In this document: in pieces, positions 1 through 10,600 of the stretch
How positions within the stretch are numbered: position 1 is the stretch's first letter
Layout of the letters: each line of letters starts with the position of its first letter
Virus record (IMG/VR): IMGVR_UViG_3300006752_000286
Coordinates: 1-21,439 of that record
Source: a virus
Reading direction: 5' to 3' (one strand)
Length of the DNA: 21,439 nucleotides
Made by a program: the position numbers and the translations under genes
The notes under the pieces: generated by a model
The model's input: only the letters and a program-made list of their open reading frames with translations
Told to the model about the DNA's origin: nothing
Database searches by the model: none

Positions 1-2
1 TC

Positions 3-113
3 TCCGAGCGCGGTATCGAGACAAAGATTTACAGCACGGTGTCGAACAAGAAGGACTACACCCTAAAGCATTTTAAGGAATGGAGTACAACAACGACTTC
101 AGGTTCGACCTGA
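3..113 (+). CDS. 3' end of an unidentified phage protein (partial)
   Basis: The left edge of the window is open in the third forward frame until TGA at 111-113, giving a 36-residue tail with the internal stretch ETKIYSTVSNKKDYTLKHF. The other two forward frames close earlier (near 64 and 74) and give arginine-rich, unnatural peptides. This frame is therefore the best candidate for the upstream gene, although part of it overlaps the next gene by 34 bases. No domain can be named from so short a piece. Its orientation and overlap suggest it is co-transcribed with the nuclease genes that follow. The call rests on composition only. Confidence 0.5.
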   Translation, partial: SERGIETKIYSTVSNKKDYTLKHFKEWSTTTTSGST

Positions 114-448
114 GTCGAGGCAAGATTGGAGAGGAGCACCTAGCCAAGATACTAGAGGACAAGACACTAGAGGTTAAGACCGACAGTTGGATTGCTAAGA
201 CACAGAACATAGCCGTCGAGTATGAGAGCCGAGGAAAGCCCTCCGGCATCGCTACTACCGAGGCTGACTACTGGGTCTTCGTCTTTGACGGACGGTACAA
301 CAAGGAGGTCATACTAATAATGGACACGGAGAGGTTGAAAAAAATAGCAAGAGGCTACCACTCCCGTGGCAGCATAAAGAAAATGGGTGACAACAACACC
401 TCTGTTGCGGTCTTGATTCCTTTATGCGAGCTTGTTTCAAAGGTCTAG
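80..448 (+). CDS. putative PD-(D/E)XK-type nuclease, 122 aa
   Basis: The protein begins at ATG 80, directly after an AAGGA purine stretch that may act as a ribosome binding site. It has an N-terminal helix with paired glutamates (E18, E19) and then a strand carrying E31-V-K33. Next come NIAVEYESRGKPSG (residues 43-56) and a conserved-looking TTEADYWVF segment. A helix glutamate, an ExK strand and a following amphipathic strand match the minimal core of PD-(D/E)XK nucleases, and similar small proteins are common in phage DNA-metabolism regions. The substrate is unknown: a single-strand, nicking or resolvase-like role are all possible. It may instead have lost catalysis, because the usual first acidic residue cannot be assigned with certainty. 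A VRR-NUC gene follows 19 bases downstream. The fold family is inferred from motif pattern, not from alignment. Confidence 0.6.
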   Translation: MEYNNDFRFDLSRGKIGEEHLAKILEDKTLEVKTDSWIAKTQNIAVEYESRGKPSGIATTEADYWVFVFDGRYNKEVILIMDTERLKKIARGYHSRGSIKKMGDNNTSVAVLIPLCELVSKV

Positions 449-467
449 ATATTACCTTGTAGGTAGG

Positions 468-707
468 ATGACCGAGCAGAAGATACAGAGCCAACGCATC
501 AAGCAATTAGAGGATGAGGGCTACTATGTCATCAAGCTCATCAAGACCAACAAGAACGGTATCCCCGACCTTGTTGCTATCCCTCCCGACTGCGGGGTTC
601 TTTTCTCTGAGGTCAAGCGACCCGAGGGAAAGCTCTCTCGCTTGCAAGAGTACCGCCTTAAAGAGTTAAAAGAACATGGAGTCCGAACAGAAGTATATCG
701 AGGCTGA
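468..707 (+). CDS. VRR-NUC domain nuclease, 79 aa
   Basis: This is a compact stand-alone VRR-NUC protein of the PD-(D/E)XK superfamily. Visible signature residues are the N-terminal glutamate E3, G31-I-P33-D34-L (the PD of the family), S47-E48-V49-K50 (the ExK) and L59-Q60 in the following helix. These match the usual E, PD, ExK, Q order, so catalysis looks intact. Phage VRR-NUC proteins are structure-selective endonucleases associated with replication and recombination; the exact substrate here is unknown. I chose ATG 468 because it follows GTAGGTAGG and puts the first family glutamate at residue 3. An in-frame TTG at 432 would add 12 unconvincing residues. The 3' end overlaps the next gene by 32 bases. 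Confidence 0.85.
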   Translation: MTEQKIQSQRIKQLEDEGYYVIKLIKTNKNGIPDLVAIPPDCGVLFSEVKRPEGKLSRLQEYRLKELKEHGVRTEVYRG

Positions 708-984
708 ACAAGCCTACGAACTAGACGAGAAGTTTGTCGATGGCCTCATGGACTTGCCTTCCATTGACCGGGTGCGTATCGTCCGTCAACTCAACGCCGC
801 TGTAGATTCCTTCACACTCGATGAGGAGAATACACAGGTTGCTTCCGGTCGATTAGACGGGGAGATGTACTACGAAATAGAATACTACAAAGATGAGGAC
901 ATGGTTATCCTCCTCGACTTCTCGGTCATAGACCTTGACGATTACCTCGACTACATGAACGAGGGCAAAAATTTACTACAATGA
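676..984 (+). CDS. very acidic small protein of unknown function, 102 aa
   Basis: I do not recognise a family. The product has about 27 Asp/Glu against about 8 Lys/Arg, so its net charge is near -19 over 102 residues. Acidic and aromatic residues are concentrated in the second half (YYEIEYYKDEDMVILLDF, then a run of Asp around residues 87-94). No cysteine cluster, signal peptide or membrane segment is visible. ATG 676 lies inside the end of the VRR-NUC gene. The stop overlaps the next start as ATGA at 981-984, so it is translationally coupled to the DnaA-like gene. Its charge would suit a DNA mimic or a binder of a basic partner such as the following DNA-binding protein. That is inference from composition and position. 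A start at the internal Met25 is possible. Confidence 0.75.
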   Translation: MESEQKYIEAEQAYELDEKFVDGLMDLPSIDRVRIVRQLNAAVDSFTLDEENTQVASGRLDGEMYYEIEYYKDEDMVILLDFSVIDLDDYLDYMNEGKNLLQ

Positions 985-1487
985 TTCCCCACCACCCCGA
1001 ACAAATCCGTCGCCTTGCCGACATCTGCTTTATCATCTTCAACGGAGACGTCTATGCCCGCACTCGCAAGAGAAAGGTTGTCGACGCACGCATGTGTTTC
1101 GCTATCCTACTAAAGGAACAGGGCTTAGGTCCTAGCGATATTGGAAACATCCTTGGCCGTGACCACAGCACCATCATCCACTACTTCAATAGGGGTGAGG
1201 CGCTCATGCAATCCGACAAGGCGTTCCGAAAGAACATGGTTATGGCCCGTGAAGATTACTCTGGTCACGACCCTGTGTATTACTACTCTTCTCCCGAACT
1301 TCGCAAGAAGTATATGGAGCTACGCGCAGACTTAGAGGAGGCCAAGGACGAGCTTAAGAAGCTACGCAACAACGCGCGTTACGACCGCCGCATCCAACCC
1401 ATCATCAACGTCATCCGTGAGCGCACCAAGCGTGGCTTTGAGGACGATGCACTGCAAAGAATCAACAGGGTATACAACGGGTTATGA
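981..1487 (+). CDS. stand-alone DnaA domain IV-like DNA-binding protein, 168 aa
   Basis: Residues about 25-75 match the C-terminal DNA-binding domain of the replication initiator DnaA. There is a basic entry segment (RTRKRKVVDAR, residues 27-37), a helix (CFAILLKEQGL), then DIGNILG leading into GRDHSTIIHYFNR at 59-71. The last stretch is the DnaA signature helix-turn-helix (GRDHTTVLHA in E. coli DnaA). The protein lacks the AAA+ ATPase and the N-terminal DnaB-interaction domains, so it cannot be a complete initiator. The C-terminal half is a charged predicted coiled coil (about 106-135) and a basic tail. Likely roles are binding DnaA-box-like sites in phage or host DNA, to recruit replication proteins, regulate transcription or interfere with host initiation. 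It starts as ATGA over the preceding stop and ends as TTATGA over the next start. Confidence 0.8.
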   Translation: MIPHHPEQIRRLADICFIIFNGDVYARTRKRKVVDARMCFAILLKEQGLGPSDIGNILGRDHSTIIHYFNRGEALMQSDKAFRKNMVMAREDYSGHDPVYYYSSPELRKKYMELRADLEEAKDELKKLRNNARYDRRIQPIINVIRERTKRGFEDDALQRINRVYNGL

Positions 1488-1630
1488 AGTGTCCAGAGTG
1501 CCGAAGGAACTTGATGTGGACCGGGGACCACGACTCTGATGAAGAGCGTGTCCCCGGCCTCAAGGTCTCTTGGCGCTGCGTCAATGAGGACTGCGAGGTC
1601 CGCACCATCGACGTGCATTGGGTTATCTAG
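1484..1630 (+). CDS. zinc-ribbon mini-protein, 48 aa
   Basis: This short gene begins at ATG 1484, overlapping the stop of the DnaA-like gene (ATGA), and ends at TAG 1628-1630. The product starts MKCPECRRNL and has a second cysteine pair in WRCVNEDCEVR. That gives C3-x2-C6-x25-C32-x4-C37, a probable zinc ribbon or treble-clef metal site. The middle is acidic (DHDSDEE). Proteins like this usually contact nucleic acid, RNA polymerase or a partner protein, but nothing shows which applies here. It closes the plus-strand operon and overlaps the last 8 bases of the convergent giant gene. The start-stop overlap, the intact cysteine pattern and the lack of any other gene in the interval all support it. 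Confidence 0.75.
   Translation: MKCPECRRNLMWTGDHDSDEERVPGLKVSWRCVNEDCEVRTIDVHWVI
1623..1630. other. convergent overlap of the two operons
   Basis: The TAG of the plus-strand zinc-ribbon gene (1628-1630) and the TAA of the minus-strand giant gene (1623-1625, read in reverse) lie within an 8-base shared stretch. There is no intergenic space here, and I see no strong hairpin followed by a T-run on either strand nearby. Transcription from one side probably runs at least some way into the other, giving antisense RNA over the gene ends, unless termination is Rho-dependent or occurs inside the genes. Confidence 0.8.
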
Positions 1631-4600
1631 CTCGTGGCGTTCCCGGGAAAGAGGCTTTATCCTTCTTATCGATGTCCTTGTAGATGGACCTCTGGTAGTG
1701 GTAGTTGATATCGTTAGCGAAAGGCAGCACCCCGGCAGCACCCGCCGCCTTGATAAGGAATCGCATTTGCTCCTGCTCGGCACGGGCCCTGTCTGTCCTT
1801 TTCTTTTTCATCCCTATCTCTTCGAAGGCAAGCTCACCGCCAAGGAGAGTGGCTCTAACTGCTGCACTCGCTGGACCAAACGACCTAGCTGCTCCGTCTA
1901 GGACCCTGTCGCTGAATTGCTTTTCAGGATTGATGTCTATGAGCGGCATCATCACACGTTTACCGAAACCATACTCTCCCTCTGCTAACATATCTCTGTT
2001 GAGAAGCTCTACCGGAATGGCAACAGCACCTCTACCAAGTTGACCCATTGTATTGCCCAATACTAGCGTAGCCATTCCTTGGACCACGGACTCAGAAGCG
2101 CGTTCAGCAAGGTCCTTCTCCTCGTCGTCATCGCCATACAGTAGAGCACCCATAGTGTCCCTCAAGGCTCCTGAGATAAATTGATAGGCAAACATCCTGC
2201 TAGTTACACCAGCCATTAGCCTTACACCATCTCGCCTACGCATCATCCCGTTACCCACCATGGCTTGTACAGAAGTACGAGCCGTGACATACTCGAATAT
2301 GAGGAAGCAAGTCATGTAACTGTTTATGAATGTCCACAAATTTTGCGCACCATTCTGGTCAGGACGGATGGTTCCGTTCAGCATACCCAAGAACAAGTTG
2401 TCTGTAGCGCCGGCCTTGATGGACGTGTCATCAGCCTTTGCCGTAGCCAACTCTATAGCTTGGCTGTATCTATCCATATACTCACCATTGTTCTCCGCAA
2501 TCTTTTTCATGTCGGGCTTCTGTCCCGTACGTGCCTCAAACTCCCGAGCGAAAGACCCAAACCAAAGGGGACGAGAAATCATCTGGTCCGGCTTTGTAAT
2601 GAGGTAGTCGGCAATAGCTCCAGACCCCCTCTCTAATCGACCAAAGGTTTGGTTTATAATTTGACGGCCCTTGTTTGCAGCCTCGTTACGCATCTCAGTA
2701 CGACCCGGAGAAGTGGCGGCACGCATCTGGTCTAGACCAGAACTTTCGAAGCGAGTGCCTTCACCACCGGGGAAAAGCCTTGTGGTCTGCATACTACCTA
2801 CGTTCCTGAGTATATCCGTACCGTCGTTGTTATATATGTTTCTGTATGTCTGCCCTACCCTAAAAGCGCCGGGGTCTACCCAAAGGGCGTAGCTTGCGTT
2901 AGAACCTAGCTCCGCTACGGCCCGCTCTACCTGACCAAGGGTAACTTGATACCCCTTCCTTTTGATGTAGTTGAAGACCTTTGAACCTAAGCTGTCTTGG
3001 TTAACAGCCTGTACAAGCATATCCTTCACCAAGGTTTCAGATGCATTCATCAGTAACTGAACCATCTCCCTCTGCCTTGCATTCAAGTCTTTCGATTCTC
3101 CCAACTTATTGACCAGCCGCTTGTTGGTGCGAACGGGCTTGGTCATGTAGTAGTCGGTGAGAACAAACTTAGCACCACGATTTACTGATGCGAACGGGTC
3201 GAAGTTTACGGGGGGAGCCTCTCCCGCCTCACGTTCGATGAGGTTCTTAGCCCTTGTCGAAGGCATCATGTTTTTATTCATGACATCTGACAAAGCCTTG
3301 TCGCTGTCCTCTCCGTACTCGTTCTCTCCCTTGAGTACTACCCGGTGCATGTACTGAGAGTACGGCATGAACGGAACGCCACGGATGACACCAGCTACAT
3401 ACTGAGCTTTAGGTGTAAGCTCGTCGTTGATTTTACGAATCTCATCAGCCACAGCCAGCATCTGCTTACCGCCCTGTTCCTTCTTTATGATGGCCTCAAT
3501 CTCATCGGCTGTACGCAATTCAATTTGGTCTCGGATAGACTTCAATACTTCTACGGAAGCGTCGTTGTATCGAGTACTTGTGCTGACTTTCTGAGAATTC
3601 TTGATGGTAGCATCGAGAAGGTCTATTGCCGAGAAGACACCCTTCACGTTAGGGTTAGACTCGAACTCCTTCTGCATCAGGTATGCCCCGAGCAAGAACT
3701 TAGCACGGGTAACCTTATTGGGGTTGCGACCGAGGGCCTTGATGAGTGCGTCTTGAACCTTATCCATACGCGCTTCGACAACTTGTAGGTCGGCGCGATA
3801 TGACGCCGATGCAACGGCTAAGTCCTTAAACACAGCATCGAACAGGCGGGTAGACTTGAAGTCACCCCACACTTGGTCGATATAACGGGTGGGGTTCTTA
3901 CGCCCACGGCGATTCAAACTAGTAAGGCCCGTCCTATCAATCAGTCTAGCAAGACCAGACTTATCGTTGAGCACAGACTTCATCACCTCCGCACGCTTGT
4001 TCTCCGCATCAATCTTCTCTACCAATACCTCCGCCATATGCGGTAGGAATCCGTTCTCGATATTGTTGGCTACGCGCAGTAGGTTCTTCAGCTCGGCATT
4101 ATCTAATCCCTCAATGCCGCTGGTCTTGATAAGCTCATTGAACTGACGGAGTAGGATATTCTCTTCCCGGGTAGGGAACTTATGGGTAAGCTCAGGGAGG
4201 CCCTCTACTACACCGAGTAGGAACCTTGCCTCGTTCTCCCTCTCTTGCTGTAGCTCAGCCTCATCCCTCCCCTCTGGCTCGGGGAACAGTTCACCCTGAT
4301 ACTTTCGCAGCAGCTTGGCTTCGTCCTGAGTGATGACGCCAGCTTCGACCATAGCCTTTATGGTCTTGGCAATACTCACCTTGCCGCTATCGTCACGCAC
4401 CTTCTTATCGAAGTTCTCGAACTCAGCCAGCAGCTCGTCCTTGGCGTTGAGCTCTTGGTCGATAGCATCGATGATAGTCTCGAGCTTATTACGTAGAGAC
4501 ACGCGGTTCTCTAAATCGAGCACGGCCTTGCGCTCAGAAAGCTGCGTCATAACCTCGGTGTATTCCTTGAGCACCTCCTCGGGAATAGCTTCCGCATTGA

Positions 4601-7600
4601 TACCAGCTATAGTCCTGATGACATCGATGACGTCGGTGTTGATGCCCGTCTTCTCCTCCGCATACTTCAACGCACGCGCACGCATCTTGTTGAGGTCGTT
4701 CATCTTCTTTGCGTAGTCGGCATCCATAAACACCTTGTTCGCATACTCGATAAACGAATTCACGGAGGCTTCGTTGAGGGGATTGGTGCGAGCCATGCGG
4801 TTGAGCAACGCCGTAGCCTGAGCCGTTGTCAAGACACCCTCCTTACGCAGCTTAGCTACGTCCTTAGCAATCTGCTTCCTAGCCTCAGCGATGGCAGTAG
4901 CCGTGGTCTTAGAGCTCCGTGCCATAGCACGAATCTGGTCCCGCAACCCCTTCTTCTCCTGCTCAGAGAATCCATTCTTATCGAGCGGCCCGTTCAACAA
5001 TCTGTTCGCTGACGGAGCTGACTTCATGTTGATGCCAAGCTGCTTCTTTACCCCACGTACCATAGCCTCACGGCCTACGTCAGACGCGTTCTGATAGAAC
5101 CTACTCTTCTGTAGGTATCTGATTACATCGTTCTCCAACCTAGCCAAGGCAGCAGCGTCACGCTTCTTTACCGTAGGCAACCCTTGGATATCCTTGTCAG
5201 CACGGATGCGCTCCGTAGCCTTTACGATGACTCCCTTAATCTGCTCCTTCAGCCGGTTCTCTTTGGCTTCATAGGTGTCGATAGCCTGCTGTGCTCCGGG
5301 ACGGAACTTCAAGATAGCCGCGTTGGAGTATCCCCTTTCCTTGGCGAACTTAACTGCTGAGTAGGTGGAGTCCTCGTCAGATATCTCATCGTCGAGACTG
5401 TCTCTTTGCTCACGAGCAGACAGGGTGCTCGGAGGAATCATGCCATCAGGGAAGTCGAGGTACTCGTCTTGGTATCTCTTAAGACCTTCGCTACGCAGGT
5501 CTTCGGCTTCGGCTTCGATTGCTCTCTCTTCTGCTACCTCCCGCTCTACCGCCGCCACATCGGCACGCTCGGCACGCTCGTCGGCACGGTCTTTCGCGAT
5601 GAGCTTCTTGGGGTCGACCTTACGACCCGTATTGGGGTTGACGATATGGACGTCGTCCATCCGTGTACCAAACTGCTTGACACCAAAGCCATAACGCTTC
5701 AGGTTTCGACGTAGCTCGGCGGCTAGGCTCGACTCCCGCAAGCTTCCATTGGGGCGGAACTCATACCGCTCCACCACATCCGCCACCCGCTGCTCACGGG
5801 ACTTGGGAGCCTTAGCTTCGGCGAGTGCGTCCTTTGCTGCCTGCAAATTTTCCTCTAGTAAGGACTTAACACCAGCAGTGTCAGTACTCTTAGTAGCCCT
5901 TCGGGTTCCGTTGGCAGAGGAAAGAGCGTCTCGGCTAGTCCCTTCCCTCAAGTTTGTCGTACCATAACCCGTTTCATAACCGGAATTTGTATTGGCGATG
6001 TATATTTTTCTGGAGCCGAAGGTGTCGTCAGACTCCACATCGACACCATAGAACCGAGGGTCTTTGCCCGCATTGACAGCAGCAACCAACTGCCTCCAAC
6101 TCTTGTACTTCGGGTACTTGGTGTTGTCCGGCTCGTCACGATTGTAGAAGTCAAGGTCCTCCTGAGCTTGGCGCAACTCCTCCTCAAGGAGCTGAACCTT
6201 TTCACTAACAACAGCAGGCGCCTCGTCCCGCTTTTCCTTGGCCTCAGCGATAGACATGGTACCGAGGTTGTCCCTGTATTCCTTGAGAGCCTTACGCCTA
6301 GCCTTAGACTTCGCGTCGGTCTTTCCCTTCAGCTCTGCCAGCTCGGCATCGGTCTTGCGAACCTCATCTTTCTTGGCCCGCCCCTCAGCTTCCAAAGACT
6401 CAGCCTTTGTCCGCCTCTCCGCCTCCTCAACGGTGATGTCGTCAAGGGCAGCACGCTTCTCTGCTTTCGTTGCCTTGGGAGCCTCCTCTACTGTCTCCTC
6501 TACCGTGGTTTCAGCCTCTACCTCTTCCTCTACGGTGGTCTCCGCCGCCTTCTTAGCCCGCTCGGCTGCGGCCTTGAGCTCAGACTGCTCGGCCTCCTTC
6601 GCCTCGGCTGCCCGCTTCTCTGCCTCAATCTTTTCCAGCACGGAGCTTTGCATCACGGCCTGCTCGGCATCAGTTAAGCCAAGCTCAGATGCCAAATTCA
6701 CCGCCTTGTTTACTCGCCGCGTGGATGTAGCCCTCTGACCCCGCGTCATGTCCTCAAAGTCTAGAGCATCCATATACTCCAAGTAGCTACGCACCGCAGC
6801 CTCGAACTTCCCGAACGCCTCTACGCCAACCTTAGTTCGAATGGTAGCGACGGTGGGCTGCTCCTCTACGGTAGCCTGCTCCTCTACTACCGGAGTCACT
6901 TCAGCCTCGAGTTGCTTAATGCTTTCAGAGGTGTCTTGAATTTCAGACTCAATATTAGCGACAGCCTTCTTCTTATTATCCCTCTCTTTTCTCCCTTTTT
7001 TCTTGGCCTCACGGGCTTCGAATTCCTTCAAGTCACGCTTGGCCTCAGCCAACTTTTGTTTTAGGCTTTGTAGCCTTTCTTTCTCCTTGGCTAAAGTCTC
7101 TTTCGTTTCGGTCACATCCTTCTCCTCTACCACTTCCTCAACCGGGGCGGCCTCGACTTCTACCGTGGGCTCTGCCTTCTTCTTCTCGCCACGCAGCTCG
7201 GCAATCTCGTCACGCAAGGCAGCACGCTTGGCTTCAGCCTCTTCCTTCAGGCCAGCCATATACTCCTTCAGCTCCTCGCCTTCGAATACTTTCTTCGCCT
7301 CCTTCTTGTCCTTTTCAAGCTGCTTAGTAATAGCAGCCTGCTTCTTTTTAATCTCAGCAAGGCCCGCTTCCTTACGCTTCTTTTCAGCGAAAGGCTCAAG
7401 CTTAGACATAGCCTCTTTGATACCGGGCTTAGCCTGCTCCCGAGCCTCCTCTAGACGAGTAACTTCCTTCTCCGCCTCCCGCTCTAGCTTAGCTACGCGC
7501 TCAGCTTTGTCAGCATCAGACAGCTTCTTCGCCTTCTTTACATCGCGAATCTTTTTCTCGATAGCTTTAAGGTTACTGTCGTCAACAGACTTGAAAAGAC

Positions 7601-10600
7601 GACGCATAGCAACAGAGAATAAACTCCCGTCTCCCTTGCCAGATTCTTCTAGCAAAACAAACAAGTCTCCAAACAAGTCGTTAGCTTGACCAACAGCCTT
7701 GCGCCGAAGCTCCTGAATGCGACCGATGGCAGCGTCAACTTCCGTCTCAGCCTTAACCTCAGCGGCAGCCTCCTCAGTAACTTCAATACCACCCACGTCC
7801 TCAGACGTAATGGCCTCACCACGCTCAACCTTACCAGCCAGAATCTCCATGGCATCGAGGACAGCTTGGTCTCCCTCAGACCAAGACGCACCGAGCTTGC
7901 GACCGAGGACGCTCTCGATTAAATTCTTGATGGCAACCTTAATCTTTGCCTTGACCTGCGGCCCGAGACCACGGTATCCACTGGCGATATAACTGAAGAC
8001 CTCCGCCAAAGCTTCCTCACTGATGTCCTGCTGGTCATACTGAGTAAGGAAACTATCGATGCGGTTCTTCAATACCGACTTCGGAGGCAGGGCCTTAGCA
8101 ATGGTATTCAGAAGCACCTTCGCCTTCGCCTGAGCGTCGGGGTCGCCGTTCTTAATCTGCTCCAAGAAGATGGCGTGGAACGCCTCGTGGAAAGCAGTGC
8201 GACTGTTGGCACGGCTGAGGTTGATGTGTATAGTCTTGCCATCGGAAACGTATGTTCCCCTACCCCTCATACCTGTAGCTGCCTCGTACTGCAACTGCGT
8301 TTGGTGGGCGATAACCTTGATGTCCGGGATGAGAGACTTGAGAGAAGTAAGGACGTTGTTGGCTTGGTCGACAACGCGCTGCTGCTTCTTGGTCAAGTCG
8401 GACCCCTCCTGCCTTTGTACGTTCACACCAGCCTCGGTGGTCTCAGTTCTGTCGGGTGTACCCTCAGCCTCAAATGCGGCGGCAAGCTCGGCTGCCTCCG
8501 CTTCTGTCTCAGCTTCCTCCTCGGTTGCCGTCTCCGATTCTACAGCGGGCTTAAGTAAAGATTCAAGACCCTGCTCATCCATGAGTATGGACCGGCGCAA
8601 CTCCCCTTTGAAAGAATCGATTACGCCAGCTTTCTCAAGCTGGTCTATAATCTGTGTCGCACGTTGGTAGCCGATTTTAAATTTCCTCTGGATAAAGCTT
8701 GAACTAGCCTCGCCAGATTCAATGATTCGCCTTGCTACATCTTCAAATAAAGAGTCGCGTTCTACTTCTTCCTCTTCGGCAAGCTCTTGCTCGTCTTGTA
8801 CTTGGCCTCCCACTTCTGGGCCAGCTTCGGTTTCGTCGCGTGTAGGAACCTCCTCTGTGCTTTGCTCTTGAATGGCATCAGCTATCTCTTCTTGTTGGAT
8901 TACTAGGTCATCGATTTGGCTTTGCAACCTCTTCTGAAATGGCTTGGCCGTGCTATTCATGCGGCGCTCCAGCTCCTGCTTACGAACCTCAAGGGCAAGG
9001 GCCTTCTTCTTCTGCTCAGAAGACATACCATCTACATCGCGGATTCCGTCGAGAGCCTGAACCGTATTCTCATATCCGTCCAAAGCTTCCTTAGCCTGCT
9101 TGCCCGTAAGCTTCCCTTGGTTGACAAGGTTCTTAAGGTGAGCAGCAATCATAGGCTTGGTAGCACCACGGTTGCCGGGGTCGGATAAGAAGTCAAGGAT
9201 AGCTACCTGCTCGTCGCTGAGACTGGCATAGTCAGCCTTTTGGAAAGCCGCGCCTACTGCTGCTGGGGTACCGAGAACGAAAGAACCGACCGCCTCTTGA
9301 GCACCGGCGTTGACCAACTGACCAAGTATTTCGTTGAGCTCCGGAGTGTCTAAATCAGGGTTGTCACTGACAGCATTCCAAACTTCCTTGGCTCCGATAT
9401 CGGCAAGCTCTTGAGCGAAACCTGTCTCAAACTCTGCGGCACCGGCGTTGCCTAGGGTGAGTAGGCCACGGGCCACAGCGTTGTTCACCTCGAGGGCAAC
9501 GGTTTCCCTAAACGACCTTTGGCCCACGCCCAGAGAACCTCTGCCTAGCACCTTCATCAAGATTCCGCTGGCAAAACCCTTGTTCGCCATCACGTTTCGG
9601 AACCCGATGTTCTCCAGTGCCGCAACGGTAGCGCCGAGAGGTACCTTCAGCAAGAGCTTGTCCTGCTCAGTGACGTCACGCAACTCCGGGTTTTCACGGA
9701 ACTCTTGGTCTACGTGGTCGGTAACCTGACCGAACATACGGGCGATACGAGACGTAGCTTTAAAGCTTTGCGTAAACAGTTTCTTTCCGAGACCAACGAA
9801 AGCAGGTATAGACTCGATGGCACCAAGGATGGCGCCGCCCCACCAGTTCTGCTGAGCCATCTCATAGGCGGAAGGAGTCTTTTGGTCCTCTCCCGTAGCC
9901 CACATAATGCCGTTGTAAACTTCCTCCCCTAGTCCTTCTCCAATAAAATCTTTTCCGGCTTCATCAATCAATAGGCTCTCTTCCAGTTCTTTACCCCCAT
10001 ACTTCTGAGCCTTGCGCAAATCGTCAAACATCTTCATGTCGACGTCGTGCCTTAAGTCGTCGGGCAAACCCTCGTACCAGCTATCGAAATCTTTTGTTGC
10101 TTCCTCAGAGATGGTCCCGCCCATATCGTCATACGTCTGAAGGAACTGCGCACCGTAGTTTTCGTGGTTGCGCATATCAAGCAAGAGACCGGGAGAGGCG
10201 GCGTCCAAAACAAAGTCCGTCATACCCCGCGCCATAATGGCTGTACCCCGAGACAACGCTGTCTTAACCAGACCGGGCTTGGTTGAGATGCCACCTTGTA
10301 CCTCTACGAACTCTGCTGCCGCACGGTTAATCTCTTGGTTGGCGTATAGCAGCTCCTGAGACCGGCCCTGAAGTTGACCACGTAAATCTTGGATGCCCTG
10401 AAGGTCAGCGTTGTATGCCTCAACCTGAGCTTTGTACTCGTCAAACTCCTCGGGGTTGGCACGGAGGTATTCCTCTGTGTACTTATCTATTCCGGCATAC
10501 TTCTCATTGAAGGCAGACTCCATCTCGCCGAGCTCACGAGAGAATTGCTGGAAGCCATCCATCTCCGAATTCAATTGGTTGACACGCTGGTCAATCTGAT

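Noticed and set aside
432-467. TTG start extending the VRR-NUC protein by 12 residues
   Set aside because: ATG 468 has a better upstream purine stretch and places the family glutamate at residue 3.
3760-3768. TTATCCATA, one mismatch from a DnaA box
   Set aside because: It is a single near-match inside the coding region of the giant gene, with no cluster or AT-rich unwinding element nearby. It is expected by chance and does not support an origin.
2853-4272. Three KOPS-type octamers (GGGNAGGG) at 4169-4176 (plus) and 2853-2860, 4265-4272 (minus)
   Set aside because: They occur on both strands and about 2.6 are expected by chance in this length, so there is no evidence of polarity or enrichment to pair with the FtsK gamma-like domain.
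7003-7689. Long plus-strand open frame rich in Ser, Ala and Phe
   Set aside because: It is the reverse-strand shadow of the Lys/Glu/Ala coiled coil of the giant protein. It has a low-complexity composition, lies wholly inside another gene and has no motifs.
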